Positions 1 to 9,876 of a stretch of DNA of 64,000 bases are shown one piece after another. This DNA comes from Ilex aquifolium (lineage: Eukaryota; Streptophyta; Magnoliopsida; Aquifoliales; Aquifoliaceae). Each line of letters opens with the position of its first letter. The first letter of the stretch is position 1. The DNA lies in the NCBI GenBank assembly GCA_951799425.1, contig OX637401.1:32723780-32787779 (forward strand), given 5' to 3'. The notes beneath the pieces are model-generated. The model did not search any database and had not been told where the DNA came from. It was given only the letters and a program-made list of their open reading frames with translations. The translations under genes and the position numbers were made by a program.

Positions 1-22
1 CATCTTATTCAGAGACTGGAGT
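1..22 (+). repeat. Partial monomer at left edge (end of a g-type A half)
   Basis: The first 22 bases, catcttattcagagactgg and agt, are the end of a g-type A half, recognised by ttattc and gactgg. The array therefore continues to the left, and the next full higher-order repeat copy begins in phase at 23. Confidence 0.9.
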
Positions 23-719
23 AAAAAGTTATGTCCGAAATACTAAAGAATGGGAAATTACTTTTTTTTCCTAGTGGAGGGGAATGGCCAACTATACCAA
101 ACTTCCATCACCATTTCGAACTTGTTAGAAGATGGATCACCAATTTTGATCTCAATATATTGGTTAGGGTTTCAAGTTCTCATTACAATGCCGCAAGAGT
201 TAGCTCAATCCGAGTTCGGGAGAAAAAGTTATGTCCGATATACTATTTCATTTTAAAGGAGGACTACTTATTACACCAAACTTGCGTTACAATAGAGCCC
301 ATGCTAGAGGATTTTTCATGACTTTTGATGTGAATAAAATGGTTAGGGATTCAAGAATTCTTTACAATGCAGCAAGAATCATCTTAATCAGAGACCGGTG
401 TAAAAAGTTATGTCAGAAATACTAAAGAATGAGAAATTACTTTTTTTTCCTAGTGGAGGGGAATGGCCAACTATACCAAACTTCCATCACCATTTCGAAC
501 TTGTTAGAAGATGAATCACCAATTTTGATCTCAATATATTGGTTAGGGTTTCAAGTTCTCATTACAATGCCGCAAGAGTTAGCTCAATCCGAGTTCGGGA
601 GAAAAAGTTATGTCCGATATACTATTTCATTTTAAAGGAGGACTACTTATTACACCAAACTTGCGTTACAATAGAGCCCATGCTAGAGGATTTTTCATGA
701 CTTTTGATGTGAATAAAAT

Positions 720-728
720 GGTTAGGGA
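720..728 (+). other. Degenerate second telo-box-like site in half A
   Basis: The A-half counterpart of the telo-box reads ggttagggatt, one mismatch from TTAGGGTTT. It lies exactly where the A/B alignment predicts, so both sites descend from one motif in the ancestral half-unit. The two sites alternate at 200 and 179 bp. In the copies I inspected ttagggatt is unchanged, including the monomers that have lost the B-half telo-box. Confidence 0.55.
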
Positions 729-731
729 TTC

Positions 732-741
732 AAGAATTCTT
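732..741. other. 10-bp palindrome with EcoRI site, once per monomer
   Basis: aagaattctt is a perfect palindrome containing GAATTC. It occurs once in most monomers, so EcoRI digestion should give a 379-bp ladder. It is destroyed in the a' monomers, which read caaaaattctt (for example near 3,010), and in three g' monomers that read caagaatttttt (near 18,547, 24,232 and 30,675). Those three are each followed by an a' monomer, so fragments of 758 and 1,137 bp mark positions in the higher-order repeat. Confidence 0.85.
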
Positions 742-780
742 TACAATGCCGCAAGAATCATCTTAATCAGAGACCGGAGT

Positions 781-980
781 AAAAAGTTATGTCAGAAATA
801 CTAAAGAGTGGGAAATTACTTTTTTTTCCTAGTGGAGGGGAATGGCCAACTATACCAAACTTGCATCACCATTTCGAACTTGTTAGAAGATGAATCACCA
901 ATTTTGATCTCAATATATTGGTTAGGGTTTCAAGTTCTCATTTCAATGCCGCAAGAGTTAGCTCAATCCGAGTTCGGGAG
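781..980 (+). repeat. Half-unit B (200 bp) of the reference monomer
   Basis: This is the second half of the dimeric unit and is homologous to half A by the ordered shared blocks listed there. The 21-bp excess lies just after the atacta block, in the stretch aagagtgggaaattac and the T8 tract. This is seen from the shared ggttaggg, which lies 118 bases into A but 139 bases into B. B carries the exact telo-box complement, the T8/T9 tract, the perfect palindrome caatatattg and a short ccga-gt-tcgg inverted repeat. Most monomer-type marks (a, b, c, d, e) are in B. Confidence 0.85.
922..930 (-). promoter_or_regulatory. Telo-box (AAACCCTAA on the minus strand), one per monomer
   Basis: TTAGGGTTT on the plus strand is exactly the complement of the plant telo-box AAACCCTAA, which is also nine bases of the plant telomere repeat. 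It recurs every 379 bp from 164 to 63,836, in about 160 of 169 B halves. It is lost in eight monomers where ttaggg has become tttggg, and in one where a G-to-A change at 34,657 breaks it. Known biology: telo-boxes bind Myb-type telomere repeat binding (TRB) proteins in plants, and some recruit Polycomb complex PRC2. Function here is only inferred, because a nine-base match inside a satellite could be ancestral chance that the array then multiplied. Confidence 0.6.
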
Positions 981-2675
981 AAAAAGTTATGTCCGATATA
1001 CTATATCATTTTAAAGGTGGACTACTTATTACACCAAACTTGCGTTACAATAGAGCCCATGCTAGAGGATTTTTCATGACTTTTGATGTGAATAAAATGG
1101 TTAGGGATTCAAGAATTCTTTACAATGCAGCAAGAATCATCTTAATCAGAGACCGGAGTAAAAAGTTATGTCAGAAATACTAAAGAATGGGAAATTATTT
1201 TTTTTTGCTAGTGGAGGGGAATGGCCAACTATACCAAACTTCCATCACCATTTCGAACTTGTTAGAAGATGAATCACCAATTTTGATCTCAATATATTGG
1301 TTAGGGTTTCAAGTTCTCATTTCAATGCCGCAAGAGTTAGCTCAATCCGAGTTCGGGAGAAAAAGTTATGTCCGATATACTATTTCATTTTAAAGGAGGA
1401 CTACTTATTACACCAAACTTGCGTTACAATAGAGCCCATGCTAGAGGATTTTTCATGACTTTTGATGTGAATAAAATGGTTAGGGATTCAAGAATTCTAT
1501 ACAATGCAGCAAGAATCATCTTAATCAGAGACCGGTGTAAAAAGTTATGTCAGAAATACTAAAGAATGGGAAATTACTTTTTTTTCCTAGTGGAGGGGAA
1601 TGGCCAACTATACCAAACTTCCATCACCATTTCGAACTTGTTAGAAGATAAATCACCAATTTTGATCTCAATATATTGGTTAGGGTTTCAAGTTCTCATT
1701 ACAATGCCGCAAGAGTTAGCTCAATCCGAGTTCGGGAGAAAAAGTTATGTCCGATATACTATTTCATTTTAAAGGAGGACTACTTATTACACCAAACTTG
1801 CGTTACAATAGAGCCCATGCTAGAGGATTTTTCATGACTTTTGATGTGAATAAAATGGTTAGGGATTCAAGAATTCTTTACAATGCCGCAAGAATCATCT
1901 TAATCAGAGACCGGAGTAAAAAGTTATGTCAGAAATACTAAAGAATGGGAAATTACTTTTTTTTCCTAGTGGAGGGGAATGGCCAACTATACCAAACTTC
2001 CATCACCATTTCGAACTTGTTAGAAGATGAATCACCAATTTTGATCTCAATATATTGGTTAGGGTTTCAAGTTCTCATTTCAATGCCGCAAGAGTTAGCT
2101 CAATCCGAGTTCGGGAGAAAAAGTTATGTCCGATATACTATATCATTTTAAAGGTGGACTACTTATTACACCAAACTTGCGTTACAATAGAGCCCATGCT
2201 AGAGGATTTTTCATGACTTTTGATGTGAATAAAATGGTTAGGGATTCAAGAATTCTTTACAATGCAGCAAGAATCATCTTATTCAGAGACCGGAGTAAAA
2301 AGTTATGTCCGAAATACTAAAGAATGGGAAATTACTTTTTTTTCCTAGTGGAGGGGAATGGCCAACTATACCAAACTTCCATCACCATTTCGAAGTTGTT
2401 AGAAGATGAATCACCAATTTTGATCTCAATATATTGGTTAGGGTTTCAAGTTCTCATTACAATGCCGCAAGAGTTAGCTCAATCCGAGTTCGGGAGGAAA
2501 AGTTATGTCCGATATACTATTTCATTTCAAAGGAGGACTACATATTACACCAAACTTGCGTTACAATAGAGCCCATGCTAGAGGATTTTTCATGACTTTT
2601 GATGTGAATAAAATGGTTAGGGATTCAAGAATTCTTTACAATGCCGCAAGAATCATCTTATTCAGAGACTGGAGT

Positions 2676-5328
2676 AAAAAGTTATGTCCGAAATACTAAA
2701 GAATGGGAAATTACTTTTTTTTCCTAGTGGAGGGGAATGGCCAACTATGCCAAACTTCCATCACCATTTCGAACTTGTTAGAAGATGGATCACCAATTTT
2801 GATCTCAATATATTGGTTAGGGTTTCAAGTTCTCATTACAATGCCGCAAGATTTAGCTCAATCCGAGTTCGGGAGAAAAAGTTATGTCCGATATACTATT
2901 TCATTTTAAAGGAGGACTACTTATTACACCAAACTTGCGTTACAATAGAGCCCATGCCAGAGGATTTTTCATGACTTTTGATGTGAATAAAATGGTTAGG
3001 GATTCAAAAATTCTTTACAATGCAGCAAGAATCATCTTAATCAGAGACCGGTGTAAAAAGTTATGTCAGAAATTCTAAAGAATGAGAAATTACTTTTTTT
3101 TCCTAGTGGAGGGGAATCGCCAACTATACCAAACTTCCATCACTATTTCGAACTTGTTAGAAGATGAATCACCAATTTTGATCTCAATATATTGGTTAGG
3201 GTTTCAAGTTCTCATTTCAATGCCGCAAGAGTTAGCTCAATCCGAGTTCGGGAGAAAAAGTTATGTCCGATATACTATTTCATTTTAAAGGAGGACTACT
3301 TATTACACCAAACTTGCGTTACAATAGAGCCCATGCTAGAGGATTTTTCATGACTTTTGATGTGAATAAAATGGTTAGGGATTCAAGAATTCTTTACAAT
3401 GCCGCAAGAATCATCTTAATCAGAGACCGGAGTAAAAAGTTATGTCAGAAATACTAAAGAGTGGGAAATTACTTTTTTTTCCTAGTGGAGGGGAATGGCC
3501 AACTATACCAAACTTGCATCACCATTTCGAACTTGTTAGAAGATGAATCACCAATTTTGATCTCAATATATTGGTTAGGGTTTCAAGTTCTCATTTCAAT
3601 GCCGCAAGAGTTAGCTCAATCCGAGTTCGGGAGAAAAAGTTATGTCCGATATACTATATCATTTTAAAGGTGGACTACTTATTACACCAAACTTGCGTTA
3701 CAATAGAGCCCATGCTAGAGGATTTTTCATGACTTTTGATGTGAATAAAATGGTTAGGGATTCAAGAATTCTTTACAATGCAGCAAGAATCATCTTAATC
3801 AGAGACCGGAGTAAAAAGTTATGTCAGAAATACTAAAGAATGGGAAATTATTTTTTTTTGCTAGTGGAGGGGAATGGCCAACTATACCAAACTTCCATCA
3901 CCATTTCGAACTTGTTAGAAGATGAATCACCAATTTTGATCTCAATATATTGGTTAGGGTTTCAAGTTCTCATTTCAATGCCGCAAGAGTTAGCTCAATC
4001 CGAGTTCGGGAGAAAAAGTTATGTCCGATATACTATTTCATTTTAAAGGAGGACTACTTATTACACCAAACTTGCGTTACAATAGAGCCCATGCTAGAGG
4101 ATTTTTCATGACTTTTGATGTGAATAAAATGGTTAGGGATTCAAGAATTCTATACAATGCAGCAAGAATCATCTTAATCAGAGACCGGTGTAAAAAGTTA
4201 TGTCAGAAATACTAAAGAATGGGAAATTACTTTTTTTTCCTAGTGGAGGGGAATGGCCAACTATACCAAACTTCCATCACCATTTCGAACTTGTTAGAAG
4301 ATAAATCACCAATTTTGATCTCAATATATTGGTTAGGGTTTCAAGTTCTCATTACAATGCCGCAAGAGTTAGCTCAATCCGAGTTCGGGAGAAAAAGTTA
4401 TGTCCGATATACTATTTCATTTTAAAGGAGGACTACTTATTACACCAAACTTGCGTTACAATAGAGCCCATGCTAGAGGATTTTTCATGACTTTTGATGT
4501 GAATAAAATGGTTAGGGATTCAAGAATTCTTTACAATGCCGCAAGAATCATCTTAATCAGAGACCGGAGTAAAAAGTTATGTCAGAAATACTAAAGAATG
4601 GGAAATTACTTTTTTTTCCTAGTGGAGGGGAATGGCCAACTATACCAAACTTCCATCACCATTTCGAACTTGTTAGAAGATGAATCACCAATTTTGATCT
4701 CAATATATTGGTTAGGGTTTCAAGTTCTCATTTCAATGCCGCAAGAGTTAGCTCAATCCGAGTTCGGGAGAAAAAGTTATGTCCGATATACTATATCATT
4801 TTAAAGGTGGACTACTTATTACACCAAACTTGCGTTACAATAGAGCCCATGCTAGAGGATTTTTCATGACTTTTGATGTGAATAAAATGGTTAGGGATTC
4901 AAGAATTCTTTACAATGCAGCAAGAATCATCTTATTCAGAGACCGGAGTAAAAAGTTATGTCCGAAATACTAAAGAATGGGAAATTACTTTTTTTTCCTA
5001 GTGGAGGGGAATGGCCAACTATACCAAACTTCCATCACCATTTCGAAGTTGTTAGAAGATGAATCACCAATTTTGATCTCAATATATTGGTTAGGGTTTC
5101 AAGTTCTCATTACAATGCCGCAAGAGTTAGCTCAATCCGAGTTCGGGAGGAAAAGTTATGTCCGATATACTATTTCATTTCAAAGGAGGACTACATATTA
5201 CACCAAACTTGCGTTACAATAGAGCCCATGCTAGAGGATTTTTCATGACTTTTGATGTGAATAAAATGGTTAGGGATTCAAGAATTCTTTACAATGCCGC
5301 AAGAATCATCTTATTCAGAGACTGGAGT
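2676..5328 (+). repeat. Seven-monomer HOR, copy 2 (a'-b-c-d-e-f-g)
   Basis: The same seven types occur in the same order as copy 1, 2,653 bp later. The c to g monomers look identical or nearly identical to copy 1. The first monomer is the derived a' form with ctatgcc, gcaagatttag, catgccag, caaaaattc and gaaattct. The b monomer has a private change, gaatcgcc near 3,115, and a tttcaatg block typical of c and f. Copies seven units apart are clearly more alike than neighbours within a copy, which defines a higher-order repeat. Confidence 0.9.
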
Positions 5329-6465
5329 AAAAAGTTATGTCCGAAATACTAAAGAATGGGAAATTACTTTTTTTTCCTAGTGGAGGGGAATGGCCAACTA
5401 TGCCAAACTTCCATCACCATTTCGAACTTGTTAGAAGATGGATCACCAATTTTGATCTCAATATATTGGTTAGGGTTTCAAGTTCTCATTACAATGCCGC
5501 AAGATTTAGCTCAATCCGAGTTCGGGAGAAAAAGTTATGTCCGATATACTATTTCATTTTAAAGGAGGACTACTTATTACACCAAACTTGCGTTACAATA
5601 GAGCCCATGCCAGAGGATTTTTCATGACTTTTGATGTGAATAAAATGGTTAGGGATTCAAGAATTCTTTACAATGCCGCAAGAATCATCTTAATCAGAGA
5701 CCGGAGTAAAAAGTTATGTCAGAAATACTAAAGAATGGGAAATTACTTTTTTTTCCTAGTGGAGGGGAATGGCCAACTATACCAAACTTCCATCACCATT
5801 TCGAACTTGTTAGAAGATGAATCACCAATTTTGATCTCAATATATTGGTTAGGGTTTCAAGTTCTCATTTCAATGCCGCAAGAGTTAGCTCAATCCGAGT
5901 TCGGGAGAAAAAGTTATGTCCGATATACTATATCATTTTAAAGGTGGACTACTTATTACACCAAACTTGCGTTACAATAGAGCCCATGCTAGAGGATTTT
6001 TCATGACTTTTGATGTGAATAAAATGGTTAGGGATTCAAGAATTCTTTACAATGCAGCAAGAATCATCTTATTCAGAGACCGGAGTAAAAAGTTATGTCC
6101 GAAATACTAAAGAATGGGAAATTACTTTTTTTTCCTAGTGGAGGGGAATGGCCAACTATACCAAACTTCCATCACCATTTCGAAGTTGTTAGAAGATGAA
6201 TCACCAATTTTGATCTCAATATATTGGTTAGGGTTTCAAGTTCTCATTACAATGCCGCAAGAGTTAGCTCAATCCGAGTTCGGGAGGAAAAGTTATGTCC
6301 GATATACTATTTCATTTCAAAGGAGGACTACATATTACACCAAACTTGCGTTACAATAGAGCCCATGCTAGAGGATTTTTCATGACTTTTGATGTGAATA
6401 AAATGGTTAGGGATTCAAGAATTCTTTACAATGCCGCAAGAATCATCTTATTCAGAGACTGGAGT
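5329..6465 (+). repeat. Shortened HOR copy: a'/e hybrid-f-g (1,137 bp)
   Basis: Three monomers replace seven. The first has a' marks up to catgccag at about 5,611. From 5,661 onward it reads caagaattc, gccgc, ttaatcagagaccggagt and gtcagaaatac, which are e or b marks, and it is then followed by f and g. The simplest reading is an unequal exchange that joined a' to e within about 50 bp and removed four monomers (1,516 bp). Confidence 0.85.
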
Positions 6466-9400
6466 AAAAAGTTATGTCCGAAATACTAAAGAATGGGAAA
6501 TTACTTTTTTTTCCTAGTGGAGGGGAATGGCCAACTATGCCAAACTTCCATCACCATTTCGAACTTGTTAGAAGATGGATCACCAATTTTGATCTCAATA
6601 TATTGGTTAGGGTTTCAAGTTCTCATTACAATGCCGCAAGATTTAGCTCAATCCGAGTTCGGGAGAAAAAGTTATGTCCGATATACTATTTCATTTTAAA
6701 GGAGGACTACTTATTACACCAAACTTGCGTTACAATAGAGCCCATGCCAGAGGATTTTTCATGACTTTTGATGTGAATAAAATGGTTAGGGATTCAAAAA
6801 TTCTTTACAATGCAGCAAGAATCATCTTAATCAGAGACCGGTGTAAAAAGTTATGTCAGAAATTCTAAAGAATGAGAAATTACTTTTTTTTCCTAGTGGA
6901 GGGGAATGGCCAACTATACCAAACTTCCATCACTATTTCGAACTTGTTAGAAGATGAATCACCAATTTTGATCTCAATATATTGGTTAGGGTTTCAAGTT
7001 CTCATTACAATGCCGCAAGAGTTAGCTCAATCCGAGTTCGGGAGAAAAAGTTATGTCCGATATACTATTTCATTTTAAAGGAGGACTACTTATTACACCA
7101 AACTTGCGTTACAATAGAGCCCATGCTAGAGGATTTTTCATGACTTTTGATGTGAATAAAATGGTTAGGGATTCAAGAATTCTTTACAATGCCGCAAGAA
7201 TCATCTTAATCAGAGACCGGAGTAAAAAGTTATGTCAGAAATACTAAAGAATGGGAAATTACTTTTTTTTCCTAGTGGAGGGGAATGGCCAACTATACCA
7301 AACTTCCATCACCATTTCGAACTTGTTAGAAGATGAATCACCAATTTTGATCTCAATATATTGGTTAGGGTTTCAAGTTCTCATTTCAATGCCGCAAGAG
7401 TTAGCTCAATCCGAGTTCGGGAGAAAAAGTTATGTCCGATATACTATATCATTTTAAAGGTGGACTACTTATTACACCAAACTTGCGTTACAATAGAGCC
7501 CATGCTAGAGGATTTTTCATGACTTTTGATGTGAATAAAATGGTTAGGGATTCAAGAATTCTTTACAATGCAGCAAGAATCATCTTATTCAGAGACCGGA
7601 GTAAAAAGTTATGTCCGAAATACTAAAGAATGGGAAATTACTTTTTTTTCCTAGTGGAGGGGAATGGCCAACTATACCAAACTTCCATCACCATTTCGAA
7701 CTTGTTAGAAGATGAATCACCAATTTTGATCTCAATATATTGGTTAGGGTTTCAAGTTCTCATTACAATGCCGCAAGAGTTAGCTCAATCCGAGTTCGGG
7801 AGAAAAAGTTATGTCCGATATACTATTTCATTTTAAAGGAGGACTACTTATTACACCAAACTTGCGTTACAATAGAGCCCATGCTAGAGGATTTTTCATG
7901 ACTTTTGATGTGAATAAAATGGTTAGGGATTCAAGAATTCTTTACAATGCCGCAAGAATCATCTTAATCAGAGACCGGAGTAAAAAGTTATGTCTGAAAT
8001 ACTAAAGAGTGGGAAATTACTTTTTTTTCCTAGTGGAGGGGAATGGCCAACTATACCAAACTTGCATCACCATTTCGAACTTGTTAGAAGATGAATCACC
8101 AATTTTGATCTCAATATATTGGTTAGGGTTTCAAGTTCTCATTTCAATGCCGCAAGAGTTAGCTCAATCCGAGTTCGGGAGAAAAAGTTATGTCCGATAT
8201 ACTATATCATTTTAAAGGTGGACTACTTATTACACCAAACTTGCGTTACAATAGAGCCCATGCTAGAGGATTTTTCATGACTTTTGATGTGAATAAAATG
8301 GTTAGGGATTCAAGAATTCTTTACAATACAGCAAGAATCATCTTAATCAGAGACCGGAGTAAAAAGTTATGTCAGAAATACTAAAGAATGGGAAATTATT
8401 TTTTTTTGCTAGTGGAGGGGAATGGCCAACTATACCAAACTTCCATCACCATTTCGAACTTGTTAGAAGATGAATCACCAATTTTGATCTCAATATATTG
8501 GTTAGGGTTTCAAGTTCTCATTTCAATGCCGCAAGAGTTAGCTCAATCCGAGTTCGGGAGAAAAAGTTATGTCCGATATACTATTTCATTTTAAAGGAGG
8601 ACTACTTATTACACCAAACTTGCGTTACAATAGAGCCCATGCTAGAGGATTTTTCATGACTTTTGATGTGAATAAAATGGTTAGGGATTCAAGAATTCTA
8701 TACAATGCAGCAAGAATCATCTTAATCAGAGACCGGTGTAAAAAGTTATGTCAGAAATACTAAAGAATGGGAAATTACTTTTTTTTCCTAGTGGAGGGGA
8801 ATGGCCAACTATACCAAACTTCCATCACCATTTCGAACTTGTTAGAAGATAAATCACCAATTTTGATCTCAATATATTGGTTAGGGTTTCAAGTTCTCAT
8901 TACAATGCCGCAAGAGTTAGCTCAATCCGAGTTCGGGAGAAAAAGTTATGTCCGATATACTATTTCATTTTAAAGGAGGACTACTTATTACACCAAACTT
9001 GCGTTACAATAGAGCCCATGCTAGAGGATTTTTCATGACTTTTGATGTGAATAAAATGGTTAGGGATTCAAGAATTCTTTACAATGCCGCAAGAATCATC
9101 TTAATCAGAGACCGGAGTAAAAAGTTATGTCAGAAATACTAAAGAATGGGAAATTACTTTTTTTTCCTAGTGGAGGGGAATGGCCAACTATACCAAACTT
9201 CCATCACCATTTCGAACTTGTTAGAAGATGAATCACCAATTTTGATCTCAATATATTGGTTAGGGTTTCAAGTTCTCATTTCAATGCCGCAAGAGTTAGC
9301 TCAATCCGAGTTCGGGAGAAAAAGTTATGTCCGATATACTATATCATTTTAAAGGTGGACTACTTATTACACCAAACTTGCGTTACAATAGAGCCCATGC

Positions 9401-9876
9401 TAGAGGATTTTTCATGACTTTTGATGTGAATAAAATGGTTAGGGATTCAAGAATTCTTTACAATGCAGCAAGAATCATCTTATTCAGAGACCGGAGTAAA
9501 AAGTTATGTCCGAAATACTAAAGAATGGGAAATTACTTTTTTTTCCTAGTGGAGGGGAATGGCCAACTATACCAAACTTCCATCACCATTTCGAACTTGT
9601 TAGAAGATGAATCACCAATTTTGATCTCAATATATTGGTTAGGGTTTCAAGTTCTCATTACAATGCCGCAAGAGTTAGCTCAATCCGAGTTCGGGAGGAA
9701 AAGTTATGTCCGATATACTATTTCATTTCAAAGGAGGACTACTTATTACACCAAACTTGCGTTACAATAGAGCCCATGCTAGAGGATTTTTCATGACTTT
9801 TGATGTGAATAAAATGGTTAGGGATTCAAGAATTCTTTACAATGCCGCAAGAATCATCTTATTCAGAGACTGGAGT
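6466..9876 (+). repeat. Nine-monomer HOR variant (a'-b-f-h-c-d-e-f-g')
   Basis: This is an expanded form of the seven-mer with an extra f and h between b and c. The h monomer has no diagnostic B mark and carries a private change, gtctgaaatac near 7,992. The c monomer has aatacagc near 8,327 instead of aatgcagc, a mark that follows c in many later copies. The g' form keeps tttcaaagg and gactgg but has cgaacttg and ctacttatt. The same nine-type order recurs at 25,795, 19,329 bp (51 monomers) downstream. Confidence 0.85.

Larger units (their letters stand above)
602..780 (+). repeat. Half-unit A (179 bp) of the reference monomer
   Basis: This is the first half of the dimeric unit. It shares with half B the opening aaaaagttatgt, then the ordered blocks atacta, tattttcatt/tttttttt, ggagg, acaccaaacttgcg/ataccaaacttcca, ggttaggg, ttcaag and caatgccgcaaga. 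The order and spacing agree once about 21 bases are taken out of B. Typical variants in A: gcagc or gccgc at 747-751; ttaatcagagaccgg or ttattcagagactgg near the end; and atttcattttaaaggagg or atatcattttaaaggtgg near the start. At 179 bp it matches the common size of plant satellite monomers, which supports an ancestral single unit of about 180 bp. Confidence 0.85.
602..980 (+). repeat. Reference 379-bp satellite monomer
   Basis: This unit is used here as the coordinate reference. It starts at aaaaagttatgtccgat and ends at gagttcgggag, directly before the next identical start at 981. Any base at position x has its counterpart at x plus multiples of 379, shifted by +1 between about 38,158 and 45,014. 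Landmarks: half A 602-780, half B 781-980, EcoRI palindrome 732-741, telo-box-like site 720-728, T8 tract 820-827, 10-bp palindrome caatatattg 911-920, and exact telo-box complement 922-930. The phase is arbitrary because a tandem array has no natural first base. I chose this one because both halves begin with the same 12 bases. Confidence 0.95.
23..2675 (+). repeat. Seven-monomer HOR, copy 1 (a-b-c-d-e-f-g, 2,653 bp)
   Basis: Seven monomers in order. a has gatggatc (near 133). b has aatgagaaat (near 428) followed by a normal B half. c has cttgcatc (near 861). d has a T9 tract followed by gc (near 1,198) and attctatac. e has gataaatc (near 1,647). f has atatcattttaaaggtgg with ttattcagagaccgg. 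g has cgaagttg, tttcaaagg, ctacatatt and gactgg. This a monomer lacks the extra a' marks (gcaagatttag, ctatgcc, caaaaattc) and resembles the a monomers at 38,303 and 43,609. It may therefore be closer to the ancestral type than the a' copies that follow. Confidence 0.9.

Noticed and set aside
31-321. Recurrent ORFs of 60-96 codons in every monomer as real proteins
   Set aside because: 379 is not a multiple of three, so the frame shifts in each unit. Two frames overlap, many differences between copies change the amino acid, some copies lose the start or gain a stop (43,819; 44,920; 36,811-36,815), and no known domain is visible. Their conservation is explained by array homogenisation.
632-645. 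aaaggagg as a Shine-Dalgarno site
   Set aside because: The match is good, but no start codon follows at a usable distance, and the motif repeats once per satellite unit, often as aaaggtgg. The array is not bacterial in character.
920-929. Interstitial vertebrate-type telomere repeat (TTAGGG)n
   Set aside because: GGTTAGGGTT matches for ten bases only and is not tandem. The same bases fit the plant telo-box equally well, and the rest of the unit is not telomeric.
602-980. CENP-B box (TTCGNNNNANNCGGG)
   Set aside because: TTCG and CGGG occur in B, but not with the required spacing or internal A on either strand.
602-980. Identity with a named 375-380 bp plant satellite (for example rye pSc200 or the Allium satellites)
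   Set aside because: I recall similar unit lengths for those families, but length alone is weak evidence. The short pSc200 probe sequence I remember is not present. A database search with the 379-bp consensus would decide.
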